64,000 nt of DNA from Hymenobacter convexus (GCF_030580955.1 NZ_JAUQON010000004.1:248001-312000); one strand, 5' to 3'; counted from the stretch's first letter, positions 42,247-51,817 are shown. Numbers and translations: made by a program. The notes: generated by a model from the sequence alone, not told the origin.

Positions 42247-43914
42247 ATGGCCCTTTTATCCTCTCCACTTTTTCTAAAAACCGCCGCGCCGCTGCTGGCA
42301 CTCACGTTGCTCAGCAGCTGCGGCGCCAAGCGCGAGGCCGTGGATTTGCTCGTGACCAACGCCACGGTCTACACGGTGGATTCAACCTTCTCAAAAGCCG
42401 AAGCTTTTGCCGTGAAGGACGGCAAATTTGTAGCCGTGGGCCCGGCCGCCGACTTGAAAGCTAGGTATCAGGCGGCGCAGGAAGTAGACGCGGGCGGCAA
42501 ATTTATTTACCCTGGCTTTTACGACGCCCACTGCCACTTCTACCGCTACTCGCTGGGTTTGAGCTCCGCCGACTTGGTGGGCACCGCATCCTGGGAAGAC
42601 GTGCTGCAGAAGCTGCAGCTGCACCGGCAGAAGTACCCGCAAGCGGCTTGGCTGCTGGGCCGCGGCTGGGACCAGAACGACTGGCCAAACAAGCAATTCC
42701 CCACCAAAGACCGGCTCGACCAGTTGTTTCCGGACGTGCCAGTGGCGTTGATTCGGGTGGACGGCCACGCGGCCATTGTCAACCAAAAGGCCTTGGACCT
42801 GGCCGGCGTGACGGCCGCCACGCCCATCAGCGGCGGCACTATCACGCGGGACGCCCAGGGCCGCCTCACCGGCTTGCTCGTGGATAATGCCACCCGCCTG
42901 GTCGGCAAGAACATTGCCGAGCCTTCGGCGGCCGAAGCGGCCCAGTTGCTGCTGCAAGGCCAGCAAAACTGCCTGGCCGTGGGCCTTACCAGCCTCGCCG
43001 ACGCCGGCCTCGACAAAGCCAACATCGACCAGATGGCCGCCCTGCAGCAGCAAAAGAAGCTCAAGCTACGCCTCTACACCATGTTGAATCCGACGCCCGA
43101 AAACCGGGCGTATTACCTGAAAAACGGTCCGGTGCTCACCGACCAGCTCACCGTCAACTCCTTCAAGGTGTACGCCGACGGGGCGCTGGGCTCGCGCGGC
43201 GCCTGCCTGGTGAAACCGTACGCCGACCGGCCGAAGGAAACTGGCTTCCTGCTGTCCACCGTGAAGGAATTCCGCGCCCTGGCCAAGGAGATTGCCGCCT
43301 CAAAATTTCAGATGAACACCCACGCCATTGGCGACTCGGCCAACCGCATCATCCTCAACATCTACGGCGAGGCGCTGAAGGGCCAGCAGGACCGGCGCTG
43401 GCGCATCGAGCACGCCCAGGTCATCACCCCGGCCGACATGCCCAAGTTCGGGCAGTTCGGCATCGTGCCCTCGGTGCAGCCCACCCACGCCACTTCCGAT
43501 ATGTACTGGGCCGGCGAGCGCCTGGGCGCTGAGCGCCTGAAAACGGCCTACGCCTACAAAGAACTGCTCAAGCAATACGGTCAGTTGGCCTTGGGCTCCG
43601 ATTTTCCGGTGGAAAACATCAACCCGCTGTACGGCTTCCACGCGGCCGTGGCCCGGCAGGATGCGAAGAATTTCCCCGCCACCGGCTTCCAGATGGAAAA
43701 CGCCATTTCGCGCCCCGACGCCCTGCGCGGCATGACCACCTGGGCCGCCCACGCCGGCTTCGAAGAAAAGCGCAAAGGCCAGATTACCCCCGGCATGCTG
43801 GCCGATTTTGTGGTGCTGGACACCGACTTGCTGACCGCGCCGAAGGCAAAGCTGCGCGACGCCCAGGTGCTGCAAACATGGATTGGCGGGGAGAAGGTGT
43901 TTGGGCGGAAGTAG
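42247..43914 (+). CDS. YtcJ-type amidohydrolase, lipoprotein
   Basis: The start at 42247 gives 555 residues with a lipoprotein signal ending TLLSSC (Cys about 22). The amidohydrolase pattern includes FIYPGFYDAHCHFYRYSLGL (metal HxH), LLGRGWDQNDWP, VALIRVDGHAAIVN, KVYADGALGSRGA (metal Lys region), MNTHAIGDSAN and RWRIEHAQVI, then LALGSDFPVENINPLYGFHAAV. These mark the YtcJ/AidA branch, which hydrolyses amide or carbamate bonds of unknown substrates. The enzyme should face the periplasm. The gene is bracketed by two copies of a palindromic repeat. Confidence 0.9.
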   Translation: MALLSSPLFLKTAAPLLALTLLSSCGAKREAVDLLVTNATVYTVDSTFSKAEAFAVKDGKFVAVGPAADLKARYQAAQEVDAGGKFIYPGFYDAHCHFYRYSLGLSSADLVGTASWEDVLQKLQLHRQKYPQAAWLLGRGWDQNDWPNKQFPTKDRLDQLFPDVPVALIRVDGHAAIVNQKALDLAGVTAATPISGGTITRDAQGRLTGLLVDNATRLVGKNIAEPSAAEAAQLLLQGQQNCLAVGLTSLADAGLDKANIDQMAALQQQKKLKLRLYTMLNPTPENRAYYLKNGPVLTDQLTVNSFKVYADGALGSRGACLVKPYADRPKETGFLLSTVKEFRALAKEIAASKFQMNTHAIGDSANRIILNIYGEALKGQQDRRWRIEHAQVITPADMPKFGQFGIVPSVQPTHATSDMYWAGERLGAERLKTAYAYKELLKQYGQLALGSDFPVENINPLYGFHAAVARQDAKNFPATGFQMENAISRPDALRGMTTWAAHAGFEEKRKGQITPGMLADFVVLDTDLLTAPKAKLRDAQVLQTWIGGEKVFGRK

Positions 43915-43940
43915 TAGAGAAATAATATGAAAGGCAAAAA

Positions 43941-44045
43941 GGAACATCATGCTGAGCGCAGTCGAAGCATCTCTACTGCTGCACTAAAATCAAATTAGTT
44001 GCGCGGTAGAGATGCTTCGACTACACTCAGCATGACGTTCCCTTT
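43941..44045. repeat. GTCAT-type palindromic repeat, copy 5
   Basis: Arms 43941-43981 and about 44000-44045 carry ATCATGCTGAGCGCAGTCGAAG and the complement. The loop CACTAAAATCAAATTAGTTGCG closely matches copy 4. It lies between convergent genes. Confidence 0.9.
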
Positions 44046-44067
44046 TATGCCTTACAAATCGGGCAGA

Positions 44068-44577
44068 TTATTTCTCGTCGGCGCTCGGGCCGTACAGGCC
44101 GGGCACCGGGATATCCAACAGCCGCAAATAAACCGTGAGCTGGCCGCGATGGTGGATGCTGTGGTTCAGCCCCATAATGCGGATGGCGGTGCCTTTGGGA
44201 TAGTCGAACACGACGTGCTCGCCGCGGTGCAGCTTGAAGTTTTGGGTCAGTTTCTCGTCGTCGCTCCGTTGGAGCTCCCGTTTCAGGGTTGCGCTGTACT
44301 CGTCGAACCGGGCCAACAGTTCCTCCAGGCTGGTGGGCGTGGGGCCGGGCTTGGGCGCGTTGGGGTCGAGGAAATCGCGCGAGTCGTGGGTAACGAAGAG
44401 AGTGTTGAAGGCCAACAGGTTTACGACGTGGGTGGCCAGCTGCCACAGGCTCATGCTTTTAGGGTGGGGCTTGTAGTCAGCCTTGTCAAATGGGACGCGT
44501 TCGAGCGTTTTGCGGGTCTGGGTTAGCTCGTGATTGAGTTCAGCCAAAATGTTTTTCTGAATGGAGGAGGTGTACAT
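44068..44577 (-). CDS. DinB-family protein
   Basis: The 169-residue four-helix bundle is of the DinB/YfiT type. The metal His residues are in SLWQLATHVVNLLAF and GLNHSIHHRGQLTVYLR. Helix 1 begins IQKNILAELNHELTQTRKTL. Members are metal-dependent transferases or thiol-linked detoxifiers of mostly unknown substrate. It is monocistronic, and a -7-like TACTTCGC lies near 44612 on the minus strand. Confidence 0.9.
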   Translation of the reverse strand: MYTSSIQKNILAELNHELTQTRKTLERVPFDKADYKPHPKSMSLWQLATHVVNLLAFNTLFVTHDSRDFLDPNAPKPGPTPTSLEELLARFDEYSATLKRELQRSDDEKLTQNFKLHRGEHVVFDYPKGTAIRIMGLNHSIHHRGQLTVYLRLLDIPVPGLYGPSADEK

Positions 44578-44628
44578 GGAGCGCTAAAAGGGTGAGAATT
44601 TGTTGCGAAGTACGCCAAAAACCACCAG

Positions 44629-46056
44629 CTACCGCGCCATCGGCGCGCCCATTTCGGCCGCGGCGGAAGCGGGCGGCGGGCCGGGCAGGGGAATAGGCCC
44701 CAGCGAGTCTTCGCGCAGCTTCTTGCCGCGCAGCTGGAGCAGGAAAATCAGCCCCAGGATGAAGAACACAATCAGGGCCAGCAGGCTGTTGCGCATCGAG
44801 CCCGTTACTTGGTTGATGATGCCGAACGTGGCCGTGCCAATAACGATGCTGAGCTTCTCGGTCACGTCGAAAAAGCTGAAAAAGGCGGCCGAATTGGGCG
44901 TGTTTTCGGGGATAATTTTGGAGTAGGTGCTACGGCTTAGGCTCTGGATGGCGCCCATGGTGAGGCCGATGACGGCGGCCAGCGCGTAGAAGCTCCAGCC
45001 GGCTTGCACGAAGTAGCCGGCGATGCAAATCAGCATCCAGATGAACACCGACCAGCTCAGGGCCCGGGTGTTGCCGATGCGCTCGGAGAGCTTGGCGAAC
45101 AGGTAGGCGCCCGCGATGGCCACTACCTGCAGCAGCAGAATGGTGAGGATGAGCGCGCCCGATTCGAGGTGCAGCTCGTCGGTACCGAAGAGCGTAGCCA
45201 CGTACATCACCGTTTGCACGCCCATGTTGTAGGTGAAGTAGGCAAGCAGGAACTTCTTCACGTTGGGCAGCTGCTTGAGCTGGTCCCACACCTTGCCCAG
45301 CTCGTGAAAACCGTTGAGCAGCCAGCCGCCTTTGGCCTCGGGCGCATCGGCGGGGCGGCCGCGGTCGGGCGGCAGCGTGGCGAAGGGAATCTGAGCGAAG
45401 CCGGCCCACCACAGGCCCGTGAGCAGGAAGGAAATCTGGGCGGCGCGCTCGGCATCAATGCCTATTTTGTCGTGAAACTGGTTTATCACCAAGCAAATGA
45501 CGAGCAAAATTACCGAGCCAATGTAGCCCATCGAAAAGCCCTTGGCCGAGAGGGAATCAAACTTTTCTTCGCTGCTGATTTCGGGCAAATACGAATTGTA
45601 GAACACGATGCTGCCCGAAAAGCCCACCGTGGCCGCCACGAAAATGAACGTGGACAGGGTGAGCGTGGCCGGCGAGAAGAAAAACAGCCCCGCGCACGAG
45701 GCCGCCCCTATGTAGCAAAAAATTTGCAAAAACAGCTTCTTACGCCCCGAAAAGTCGGCCAGCGACGTGAGGAAGGGGCTCACGATGGCAATGAGCAGAA
45801 ACGACACCGAAATGGCGTAGTTCAGCAGCGACGAGCCCGGCACCATCATGCCCAGGAAACTCACGGGGCTTTGGCCGCTGTCGGTGTGCGTTATCTGCTT
45901 GATGACGCTGGACCAGTAAATGGGGAAGATAGAGCTCGTAATCACCAGTGGGTACACCGAGTTGGCCCAGTCGTAGAAGGTCCAGCCGGTGGTGATGCGC
46001 TTGTTGTCTTTCTCGAAGCCGGAATTGGCTGCGGAGGGAGTCGAAGTTGGGGTCAT
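44629..46056 (-). CDS. MFS transporter, Atg22/UMF1 family
   Basis: The 475-residue protein has about 12 membrane helices. It opens with the UMF1 hallmark GWTFYDWANSVYPLVITSSIFP. The loop SLADFSGRKKLFLQIF is the MFS cytoplasmic motif. The second half has MGAIQSLSRSTYSKIIPENT and AAFFSFFDVTEKLSIVIG, typical of Atg22-like permeases. These are thought to export amino acids or similar metabolites; substrate unknown. The C-terminus is Pro-rich and cytoplasmic. Confidence 0.92.
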   Translation of the reverse strand: MTPTSTPSAANSGFEKDNKRITTGWTFYDWANSVYPLVITSSIFPIYWSSVIKQITHTDSGQSPVSFLGMMVPGSSLLNYAISVSFLLIAIVSPFLTSLADFSGRKKLFLQIFCYIGAASCAGLFFFSPATLTLSTFIFVAATVGFSGSIVFYNSYLPEISSEEKFDSLSAKGFSMGYIGSVILLVICLVINQFHDKIGIDAERAAQISFLLTGLWWAGFAQIPFATLPPDRGRPADAPEAKGGWLLNGFHELGKVWDQLKQLPNVKKFLLAYFTYNMGVQTVMYVATLFGTDELHLESGALILTILLLQVVAIAGAYLFAKLSERIGNTRALSWSVFIWMLICIAGYFVQAGWSFYALAAVIGLTMGAIQSLSRSTYSKIIPENTPNSAAFFSFFDVTEKLSIVIGTATFGIINQVTGSMRNSLLALIVFFILGLIFLLQLRGKKLREDSLGPIPLPGPPPASAAAEMGAPMAR

Positions 46057-46156
46057 ATCGGGTGGCGCGGGGTTAGGGAGTGACGCCGGGAAGGTAACGG
46101 GTTTTTAAGGTTCAGGTTGGGCGGGCGGTTCGGCGTTTGTTCGTTTCCTTCGCATC

Positions 46157-47536
46157 ATGTTAGAAAAGCTGCGCATCCAAAACTTCAAGTCCTGGCAGGA
46201 CACCGGCGACATTGCCTTTGGCAGCCTCACCGGCTTCTTCGGCACCAACTCCTCGGGCAAGTCCAGCATCCTGCAGTTCCTGCTGATGCTCAAGCAGACG
46301 GTGGAATCGTCGGATAGGTCGCGGGTGCTACATCTGGGGGATGATAAGTCGTATGTAGACTTGGGGACGATGTATGATATAATGCACAATCATGCAGACC
46401 CAAGTCAATTATCCTTTTCTTTTGATTGGACTGAGCCAGTAGAAAGCTTTGAATTTGGTGACTCATTGTCAGACTTGCTATCTACATATTCAGAATCTTC
46501 ACCGCCGTATAGGTTCTCTGCGGTTGTGAGTACTGACCAAGATAAGATTACCCTTCAAAAATTCGCTTACACTCATTTTAACAGTCAATACAATTTTGAG
46601 ATTACCGAAGAAGATGCTCATTGGGGCGCTCATTACGGATTTAGAATTAGTAATTTACGCTCGTCTAAAGAAAAGACAGTAGAAGGTTCCTTTCGAAATC
46701 CAGCCAATTTCTTTGGCGTGCCCAACGGTGTATATCTAAATTATCCTCTTATTGAAGATGAACTTCAAAGAGTAGAAGAATCATTCTACAATTTCTTCGA
46801 GCAGATTTACTACTTGGGTCCGCTTCGTGAATATCCTCGTCGGCTGTATTCTTGGGCAGGTGATAAGCCACAGGGTGTAGGTGACAGAGGTGAAGACATA
46901 GTTGCAGCTCTGCTTGCTTCGCGCCAACAAGGTCCGTCAATTATAATTTCTGACGACCAGCCCAAGCGAAACGTCGAGGAACACGTGGCCCATTGGCTGA
47001 AAGAGCTGGGCCTGATTTACTCCTTCAAAGTGCAGCCCATTGCTCCGAATCGCAAGGAATACGAGGTGCGAATTCAGCGGACGGCCGAGTCGGCGAGCGT
47101 GTTTCTGACGGATGTGGGCTTTGGCGTGTCGCAGATTCTGCCGGTGCTCGTGCTGCTGTTTTACGTGCCGGAAGGCAGTACCGTGATACTGGAGCAGCCC
47201 GAGATTCACCTGCACCCGGCCGTGCAGGCGGGGCTGGCCGATGTGTTCATCGACGCCATCAAGCGGCGCAAGCTCCAGATTGTGCTGGAGAGCCACAGCG
47301 AGCACCTGTTGCAGCGCCTGCAACGGCGCATGGCTGAGGAGGTGATTACGCCAGAAGCCATTAAGCTCTACTTCACCTCCATTCAGCAAGGCCGCTCGGA
47401 GCTGACCACACTGGATTTGGACGAGTACGGCAATATCCGCAACTGGCCGGAAGGCTTCTTCGGTGATACGCTGGGCGAGGCTGCCGCCATGATGGAAGCC
47501 GAAATGAAGCGCCGGATGCGCGAGCAACAAGCGTAG
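46157..47536 (+). CDS. OLD-like AAA ATPase (DUF3696-type), mosaic composition
   Basis: The 459-residue protein starts with LEKLRIQNFKSWQD, the usual opening of ABC-type OLD/RecF ATPases. Walker A is GTNSSGKSS (G29-S37). Walker B is VILEQPEIHLHP and the H-loop region is LESHSEHLLQRL. The C-terminal EEVITPEAIKLYFTS and LDEYGNIRNWPEGFFGD match the DUF3696 end found in stand-alone ATPases. No TOPRIM nuclease is attached. The central third (residues about 56-263) is AT-rich while both ends are GC-rich. A PIN-nuclease gene starts 3 bases downstream, suggesting a two-part defence or toxin module. Confidence 0.9.
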   Translation: MLEKLRIQNFKSWQDTGDIAFGSLTGFFGTNSSGKSSILQFLLMLKQTVESSDRSRVLHLGDDKSYVDLGTMYDIMHNHADPSQLSFSFDWTEPVESFEFGDSLSDLLSTYSESSPPYRFSAVVSTDQDKITLQKFAYTHFNSQYNFEITEEDAHWGAHYGFRISNLRSSKEKTVEGSFRNPANFFGVPNGVYLNYPLIEDELQRVEESFYNFFEQIYYLGPLREYPRRLYSWAGDKPQGVGDRGEDIVAALLASRQQGPSIIISDDQPKRNVEEHVAHWLKELGLIYSFKVQPIAPNRKEYEVRIQRTAESASVFLTDVGFGVSQILPVLVLLFYVPEGSTVILEQPEIHLHPAVQAGLADVFIDAIKRRKLQIVLESHSEHLLQRLQRRMAEEVITPEAIKLYFTSIQQGRSELTTLDLDEYGNIRNWPEGFFGDTLGEAAAMMEAEMKRRMREQQA

Positions 47537-47539
47537 CCA

Positions 47540-48031
47540 ATGCACTATCTCATCGATACGAACGTGCCGCTGGCGGCCAATGGCAAATCCAGCGCGGAGC
47601 CGCCCTGTGTGCTGGCAGCGGTTCAACGGCTCCGACAATTGCAACGCGGCGAAGTGCTGGTGCTGGACGACAGCTTCCTCATTTTGAAGGAATACCAGAA
47701 CAAGCTTAGCCCCACCGGACAGCCTGGTGTGGGCGATGCCTTTTTGCTCTGGGCCTGGCGCAACCATACCAATCCACAGCACTGCGAGCTGGTCACGCTG
47801 GAACTGGCGGATGACGGCAGCTTTGCCGCCTTTCCCACCGACCCGGCCCTGATGGCCTTCGACCCTTCCGACCGCAAGTTTGTGGCGGCAGCCCGCACGC
47901 ACCCGGCCAATCCGCCCATCGTGAACGCCACCGATACCGACTGGCACAAGGACCACGCGGCCCTGGCGCAAAACGCGGTTCGTATCGAATTCATCTGCCC
48001 GGCCGAAATGGCCCGACCGCGTTCCGTATAG
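47540..48031 (+). CDS. PIN-domain-like nuclease, partner of the ATPase
   Basis: The 163-residue protein has the PIN acidic pattern: Asp6 in HYLIDTNVPL, Glu in LILKEYQNKL, DPSDRKFVAAA and the last Asp group in NATDTDWHKDH. PIN domains cut RNA or DNA with metal ions. It follows the ATPase by 3 bases, so the two are probably made together. No antitoxin-like small gene is present, hence the ATPase may control it. The exact PIN subfamily is not clear. Confidence 0.8.
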   Translation: MHYLIDTNVPLAANGKSSAEPPCVLAAVQRLRQLQRGEVLVLDDSFLILKEYQNKLSPTGQPGVGDAFLLWAWRNHTNPQHCELVTLELADDGSFAAFPTDPALMAFDPSDRKFVAAARTHPANPPIVNATDTDWHKDHAALAQNAVRIEFICPAEMARPRSV

Positions 48032-48121
48032 GCGGCTGCCTGGCACCAATGCCGCCAGATTCTGTTGCCAATTAGACGTTACCAAATCACTAAGCCCGAC
48101 AATAAATCCGGGAATTAGCCG

Positions 48122-48130
48122 GAACTTTGC
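48122..48130 (+). promoter_or_regulatory. Possible promoter of the giant surface protein
   Basis: GAACTTTGC differs from TAnnTTTG at one position. It lies about 80 bases before the ATG at 48213, after a weak GGGGC hairpin. Confidence 0.35.
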
Positions 48131-48212
48131 ATTCGGAAAGCTAGGCCCTGCCCCCAGCGGGGCTTTTCTATGTCCGTTTGCGCTTCTTTTTCCCCCACCT
48201 TCACCCCTTTTC

Positions 48213-51200
48213 ATGCGTCGTACCCTTACGCGTTGGCTCTGCCTGGGCAGTGCCTTATTTACCTTTTCTAGTGCGGTGGCCGGGCCGGCCCCGGTGGCCC
48301 CCATCCCGGCCGATGCCCACCCGCTACGCTTCGTGCCCAACCAGCGGCAGTGGGAACAGCCCATTCTGTTTGCGGCCGATGTGCCGGCCGGGCGGCTCTT
48401 CCTGGAGCGCGGGCGCCTGCTGGTGGCCCGCTACGATGCCCCCGCCGTGGACCGCGCCCACCACGCGCCTCGCGTGAAGGGCCAGCAGGTCCGCATTGGC
48501 GGGCACGCTTATTCGGTGAATTTCGAGGGCGCCAACGTCCGGCCCGAGGTGCGCGGCGAGCAGCCCACTGGCGAGCATTTCAACTACTTCCTTGGCAACG
48601 ACCAGAGCCGCTGGGCCACCCACGTGCCGGCCTATACCGATGTGCGCTACCAGCAGCTCTACCCCGGCACCGACCTGCGCTTTTACTCGCGCGGCCCGGT
48701 GATGGAGTACGATTTTGAGCTGGCCGCCGGGGCCGACGCCGGCCGCATCCGGCTGCGCTACGAGGGCCAGCAGTCGCTGACGGTGGTGAATGGCGCCCTG
48801 CACATCGGCACCAGCGTGGGCCGCGTCACGGAGCAGAAGCCCTTTGCCTACCAGGTAATTGACGGGCGGCGCGTGGCCGTGCCCTGCCGGTACGTACTGG
48901 GGCCGCGCCACACGGTGAGCTTCGGCCTGCCGAAGGGCTACGACCATACCCGGCCGCTGGTCATCGACCCCGTGCTGGTGTATTCGACCTATTCCGGGGC
49001 CATAGCGCGCTTCAACTGGGGCTACACCGCCTGCCCCGACACGCTGGGCAACCTCTACGCGGCGGGCATCAACTTCACGGCCGGCTACCCCACCACCCAG
49101 GGCGCCTACCAGTTCAACTACCGCGCCGCCAAGGACATCGTTATCAGCAAGTACAACCCGGCCGCGCCGGTGGGCACCAGCAGCCTCGTGTACGCCACCT
49201 ACCTCGGCGGCACCGACGACGAATACCCCCACAGCCTGGTGGTGAACCGCGCCAACGAGCTGGTGATGCTCGGCAGCACCGAATCGACCAACTTCCCCAT
49301 GCCCGCCACTACCTACCGCCGCACCCTGGCCGGCGGCATCGACCTAGTGCTGGCCAAGCTTTCGGCCAACGGCAGCAGCCTGCTGGGCGCCACCTACATG
49401 GGCGGCACCTCCGACGACGGCCGCCTGCCTACTACCAGTAACCTGTACAATAACTACGGCGACGACTTCCGCGGCGACGTGATAACCGACCGCCAGAACA
49501 ACGTGTACTTCACCTCGGGCACGCTCTCGGCCGTTTTCCCCACCAGCGCCGGCGCCTACCAGACCGCCCGGCGCGGCACCCAGGACGCGGTGGTGGTGAA
49601 GCTCAACGCCAACCTGACGGGCATGATTTGGAGCACCTACCTCGGCGGCACCCGGGAGGACGCGGCCTACAGCATTCAGCTCGATAGCCTAAACGGCGTA
49701 TTTGTGGCCGGCGGCACCACCAGCACCGACTTCCCCGGCACCGCGGGCGGCCTGCGCGCTACCGCCGGCGGCGGCCCGGCCGATGGTTTCGTGGCCCACC
49801 TCTCGCCCACCGGCACCACCTTGGTACAGGCCAGCTACCTGGGCACCAGCAGTTACGACCAGGCCTATTTCGTGCAGCTCGACCGCAAAGCCGCCGTATA
49901 CGTGCTGGGCCAGACCAACGGCGCCTACCCCGTGACGGCCGGCACCTACCGCAACGCCAACAGCCGCCAGTTCATCCAGAAGCTGAATTACCAGCTCACC
50001 AGCAGCGTATTTTCGACGGTACTCGGCAACGGCGCTGGCAATGTGAGCACCGCGAACCCCTACCCGTCGAACCTGGCGCCCACGGCGTTTCTGGTTGATA
50101 ATTGCGGGCAGATTCTGCTCTCGGGCTACGGCGCGGCCAGCATCGCGGGTATGCCCGTCACGCCCGACGCCCTGCGCCTGACGGCCACCAACAGCACGGC
50201 CAGCAGCGCCGCCCAGGCCAATACCGATACCTACGGCTACCTCTACATCATGCAGCTGTCGGCCAACGCGCGGCGGCTGGTGTATGGCACTTACTTCGGC
50301 ACCGGAACTACGCACGTGGATGGCGGCACGTCGCGGTTTGATAAGCGCGGCATCATCTACCAAGCCATCTGCGTGCGCGCCCAGCCGAATGGCAACCCGC
50401 CGCCCGCCATCCTCACCACGCCCAACGCCGTGGCCCGCACTATGGTGGGCGCCGGCGAAACCACCAGCGCGGCCCTCAAGCTCGACATCGTGCGCCTCGA
50501 CGCCAGCTTCGTGCCGGCCGCCAACGGCGTGGCCAACACCCGCTCCGGCTGCGCGCCGCTCACCGTCACGTTCAGCCGCGCCACGCCATCCAACAACGGC
50601 ACCACCTGGAACTTCGGCAACGGCCAGACTTCGACCCAGCCCAACAACGTGAGCGTGACCTACACCACGCCCGGCCGCTATCCCGTCAGCCTCACCGCCT
50701 ACGACTCGACCAGCTGCCAGGCCGCCGTCATCGGCCGCGACACGGTGACGGTGTTCGGCCTGCCCCGCGCCGCTCTTGGCCCCGACGTCACGGTGTGCCC
50801 CGGTTCCTCGGCCACACTCACGGTGACGGGGGCCACGCCCGCGCAATCGGCCACTTACCAATGGAGCCCGGCCACCGGCCTCAATACCACCGCCGGCCCG
50901 ATAGTGGTGGCTACGCCCGCCGTCACGACCACCTACATCATGACGGCTTCCACCCCGGGCGGCTGCGTCACCCGCGACACCATCGTGGTGAACGTGCGCA
51001 GCGCCGTGGCGGTGACCGTGCCCACGCCGGGGGCCCTATGCCCCGGCACCACGGCCACCCTCACGGCCGGCGACGCCGGCACCGGCGCCACCTACGCCTG
51101 GAGCCCCGCCACCGGCCTGAGCAGCATCACCGGTCGCACCGTGACGGCCAACCCCACCGCCACCACCACCTACACCGTGCGCGTGACCACGGCCGCCGGC

Positions 51201-51743
51201 TGCACGGGCACGGCCAGCACCACCGTCACCCGCCTGGGCATCCCGCAGATTCTGCTGCGCGCCACCCCGCGCCTGCCGGTTGACGGCCAGCCCGTCGTCT
51301 TTGCCGATACGCTCCAGAGCGTGCTGCCCCTTAGCAACCGCCGCTGGGACTTCGGCGACGGCCAGACCGGCACCGGCCTCACGCCCACGCACACCTACGC
51401 CGCGCCCGGCACCTACACCGTGCGCCTGAACGCCGACGTGACCGCCACGGGCTGCCCGATAGTGGCCACGCTCACGCTGGTGGTGGGCGAGTCCCGCGCA
51501 TTCACGTCGCCCAATGTTATCACCCCCAACGGCGACAGCAAAAACGAAGATTTCCGCCCCTACGTGACCAAAGAGCCGGTTTCGGTGCAGATTTTCACCC
51601 GCTGGGGCCGCAAGGTGTTCGAGCAGGAAAACTACACCCAGGGCTGGGGCAGCGCCCCCGACGTGGCCCCCGGCGTGTACTATTACCAGTTGCGCAGCGC
51701 CTCGGGCCAAACCTGGAAAGGCTGGCTCGAAGTGGTGAAGTAG
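48213..51743 (+). CDS. Large T9SS type B surface protein with SBBP, PKD and CHU_C domains
   Basis: The 1176-residue protein has a signal region (LTRWLCLGSALFTFSSAVA). Residues about 30-265 are the DUF7948-type N-terminal domain (FVPNQRQWEQPILFAADV). Residues about 265-700 are SBBP-type beta-propeller repeats (SLVYATYLGGTDDEYPHSL, TYLGGTREDAAYSI). Ig/PKD-like units follow (TTWNFGNGQTSTQP, RRWDFGDGQTGTG) with the repeated ATGL motif. The last 90 residues (PNVITPNGDSKNEDFRPY to WKGWLEVVK) are the gliding-motility C-terminal domain that sends proteins through the type IX system. It is probably an adhesin or filament component. Confidence 0.93.
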   Translation: MRRTLTRWLCLGSALFTFSSAVAGPAPVAPIPADAHPLRFVPNQRQWEQPILFAADVPAGRLFLERGRLLVARYDAPAVDRAHHAPRVKGQQVRIGGHAYSVNFEGANVRPEVRGEQPTGEHFNYFLGNDQSRWATHVPAYTDVRYQQLYPGTDLRFYSRGPVMEYDFELAAGADAGRIRLRYEGQQSLTVVNGALHIGTSVGRVTEQKPFAYQVIDGRRVAVPCRYVLGPRHTVSFGLPKGYDHTRPLVIDPVLVYSTYSGAIARFNWGYTACPDTLGNLYAAGINFTAGYPTTQGAYQFNYRAAKDIVISKYNPAAPVGTSSLVYATYLGGTDDEYPHSLVVNRANELVMLGSTESTNFPMPATTYRRTLAGGIDLVLAKLSANGSSLLGATYMGGTSDDGRLPTTSNLYNNYGDDFRGDVITDRQNNVYFTSGTLSAVFPTSAGAYQTARRGTQDAVVVKLNANLTGMIWSTYLGGTREDAAYSIQLDSLNGVFVAGGTTSTDFPGTAGGLRATAGGGPADGFVAHLSPTGTTLVQASYLGTSSYDQAYFVQLDRKAAVYVLGQTNGAYPVTAGTYRNANSRQFIQKLNYQLTSSVFSTVLGNGAGNVSTANPYPSNLAPTAFLVDNCGQILLSGYGAASIAGMPVTPDALRLTATNSTASSAAQANTDTYGYLYIMQLSANARRLVYGTYFGTGTTHVDGGTSRFDKRGIIYQAICVRAQPNGNPPPAILTTPNAVARTMVGAGETTSAALKLDIVRLDASFVPAANGVANTRSGCAPLTVTFSRATPSNNGTTWNFGNGQTSTQPNNVSVTYTTPGRYPVSLTAYDSTSCQAAVIGRDTVTVFGLPRAALGPDVTVCPGSSATLTVTGATPAQSATYQWSPATGLNTTAGPIVVATPAVTTTYIMTASTPGGCVTRDTIVVNVRSAVAVTVPTPGALCPGTTATLTAGDAGTGATYAWSPATGLSSITGRTVTANPTATTTYTVRVTTAAGCTGTASTTVTRLGIPQILLRATPRLPVDGQPVVFADTLQSVLPLSNRRWDFGDGQTGTGLTPTHTYAAPGTYTVRLNADVTATGCPIVATLTLVVGESRAFTSPNVITPNGDSKNEDFRPYVTKEPVSVQIFTRWGRKVFEQENYTQGWGSAPDVAPGVYYYQLRSASGQTWKGWLEVVK

Positions 51744-51758
51744 CCCAGCTCCCAAACA

Positions 51759-51797
51759 CAAAAAAGCCCGTTTCCAAATTGGAAACGGGCTTTTTTG
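51759..51797 (+). terminator. Terminator after the T9SS surface protein
   Basis: A perfect 17-base stem (51759-51775 with 51781-51797) around AAATT ends in six T and also faces the tRNA on the other strand. Confidence 0.93.
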
Positions 51798-51817
51798 TTG
51801 GCTAATAGCTTAGCTAG

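Noticed and set aside
46157..47536. Frameshifted chimera caused by assembly error
   Set aside because: The frame stays open across both composition changes and keeps Walker A and B, so a natural exchange is more likely.
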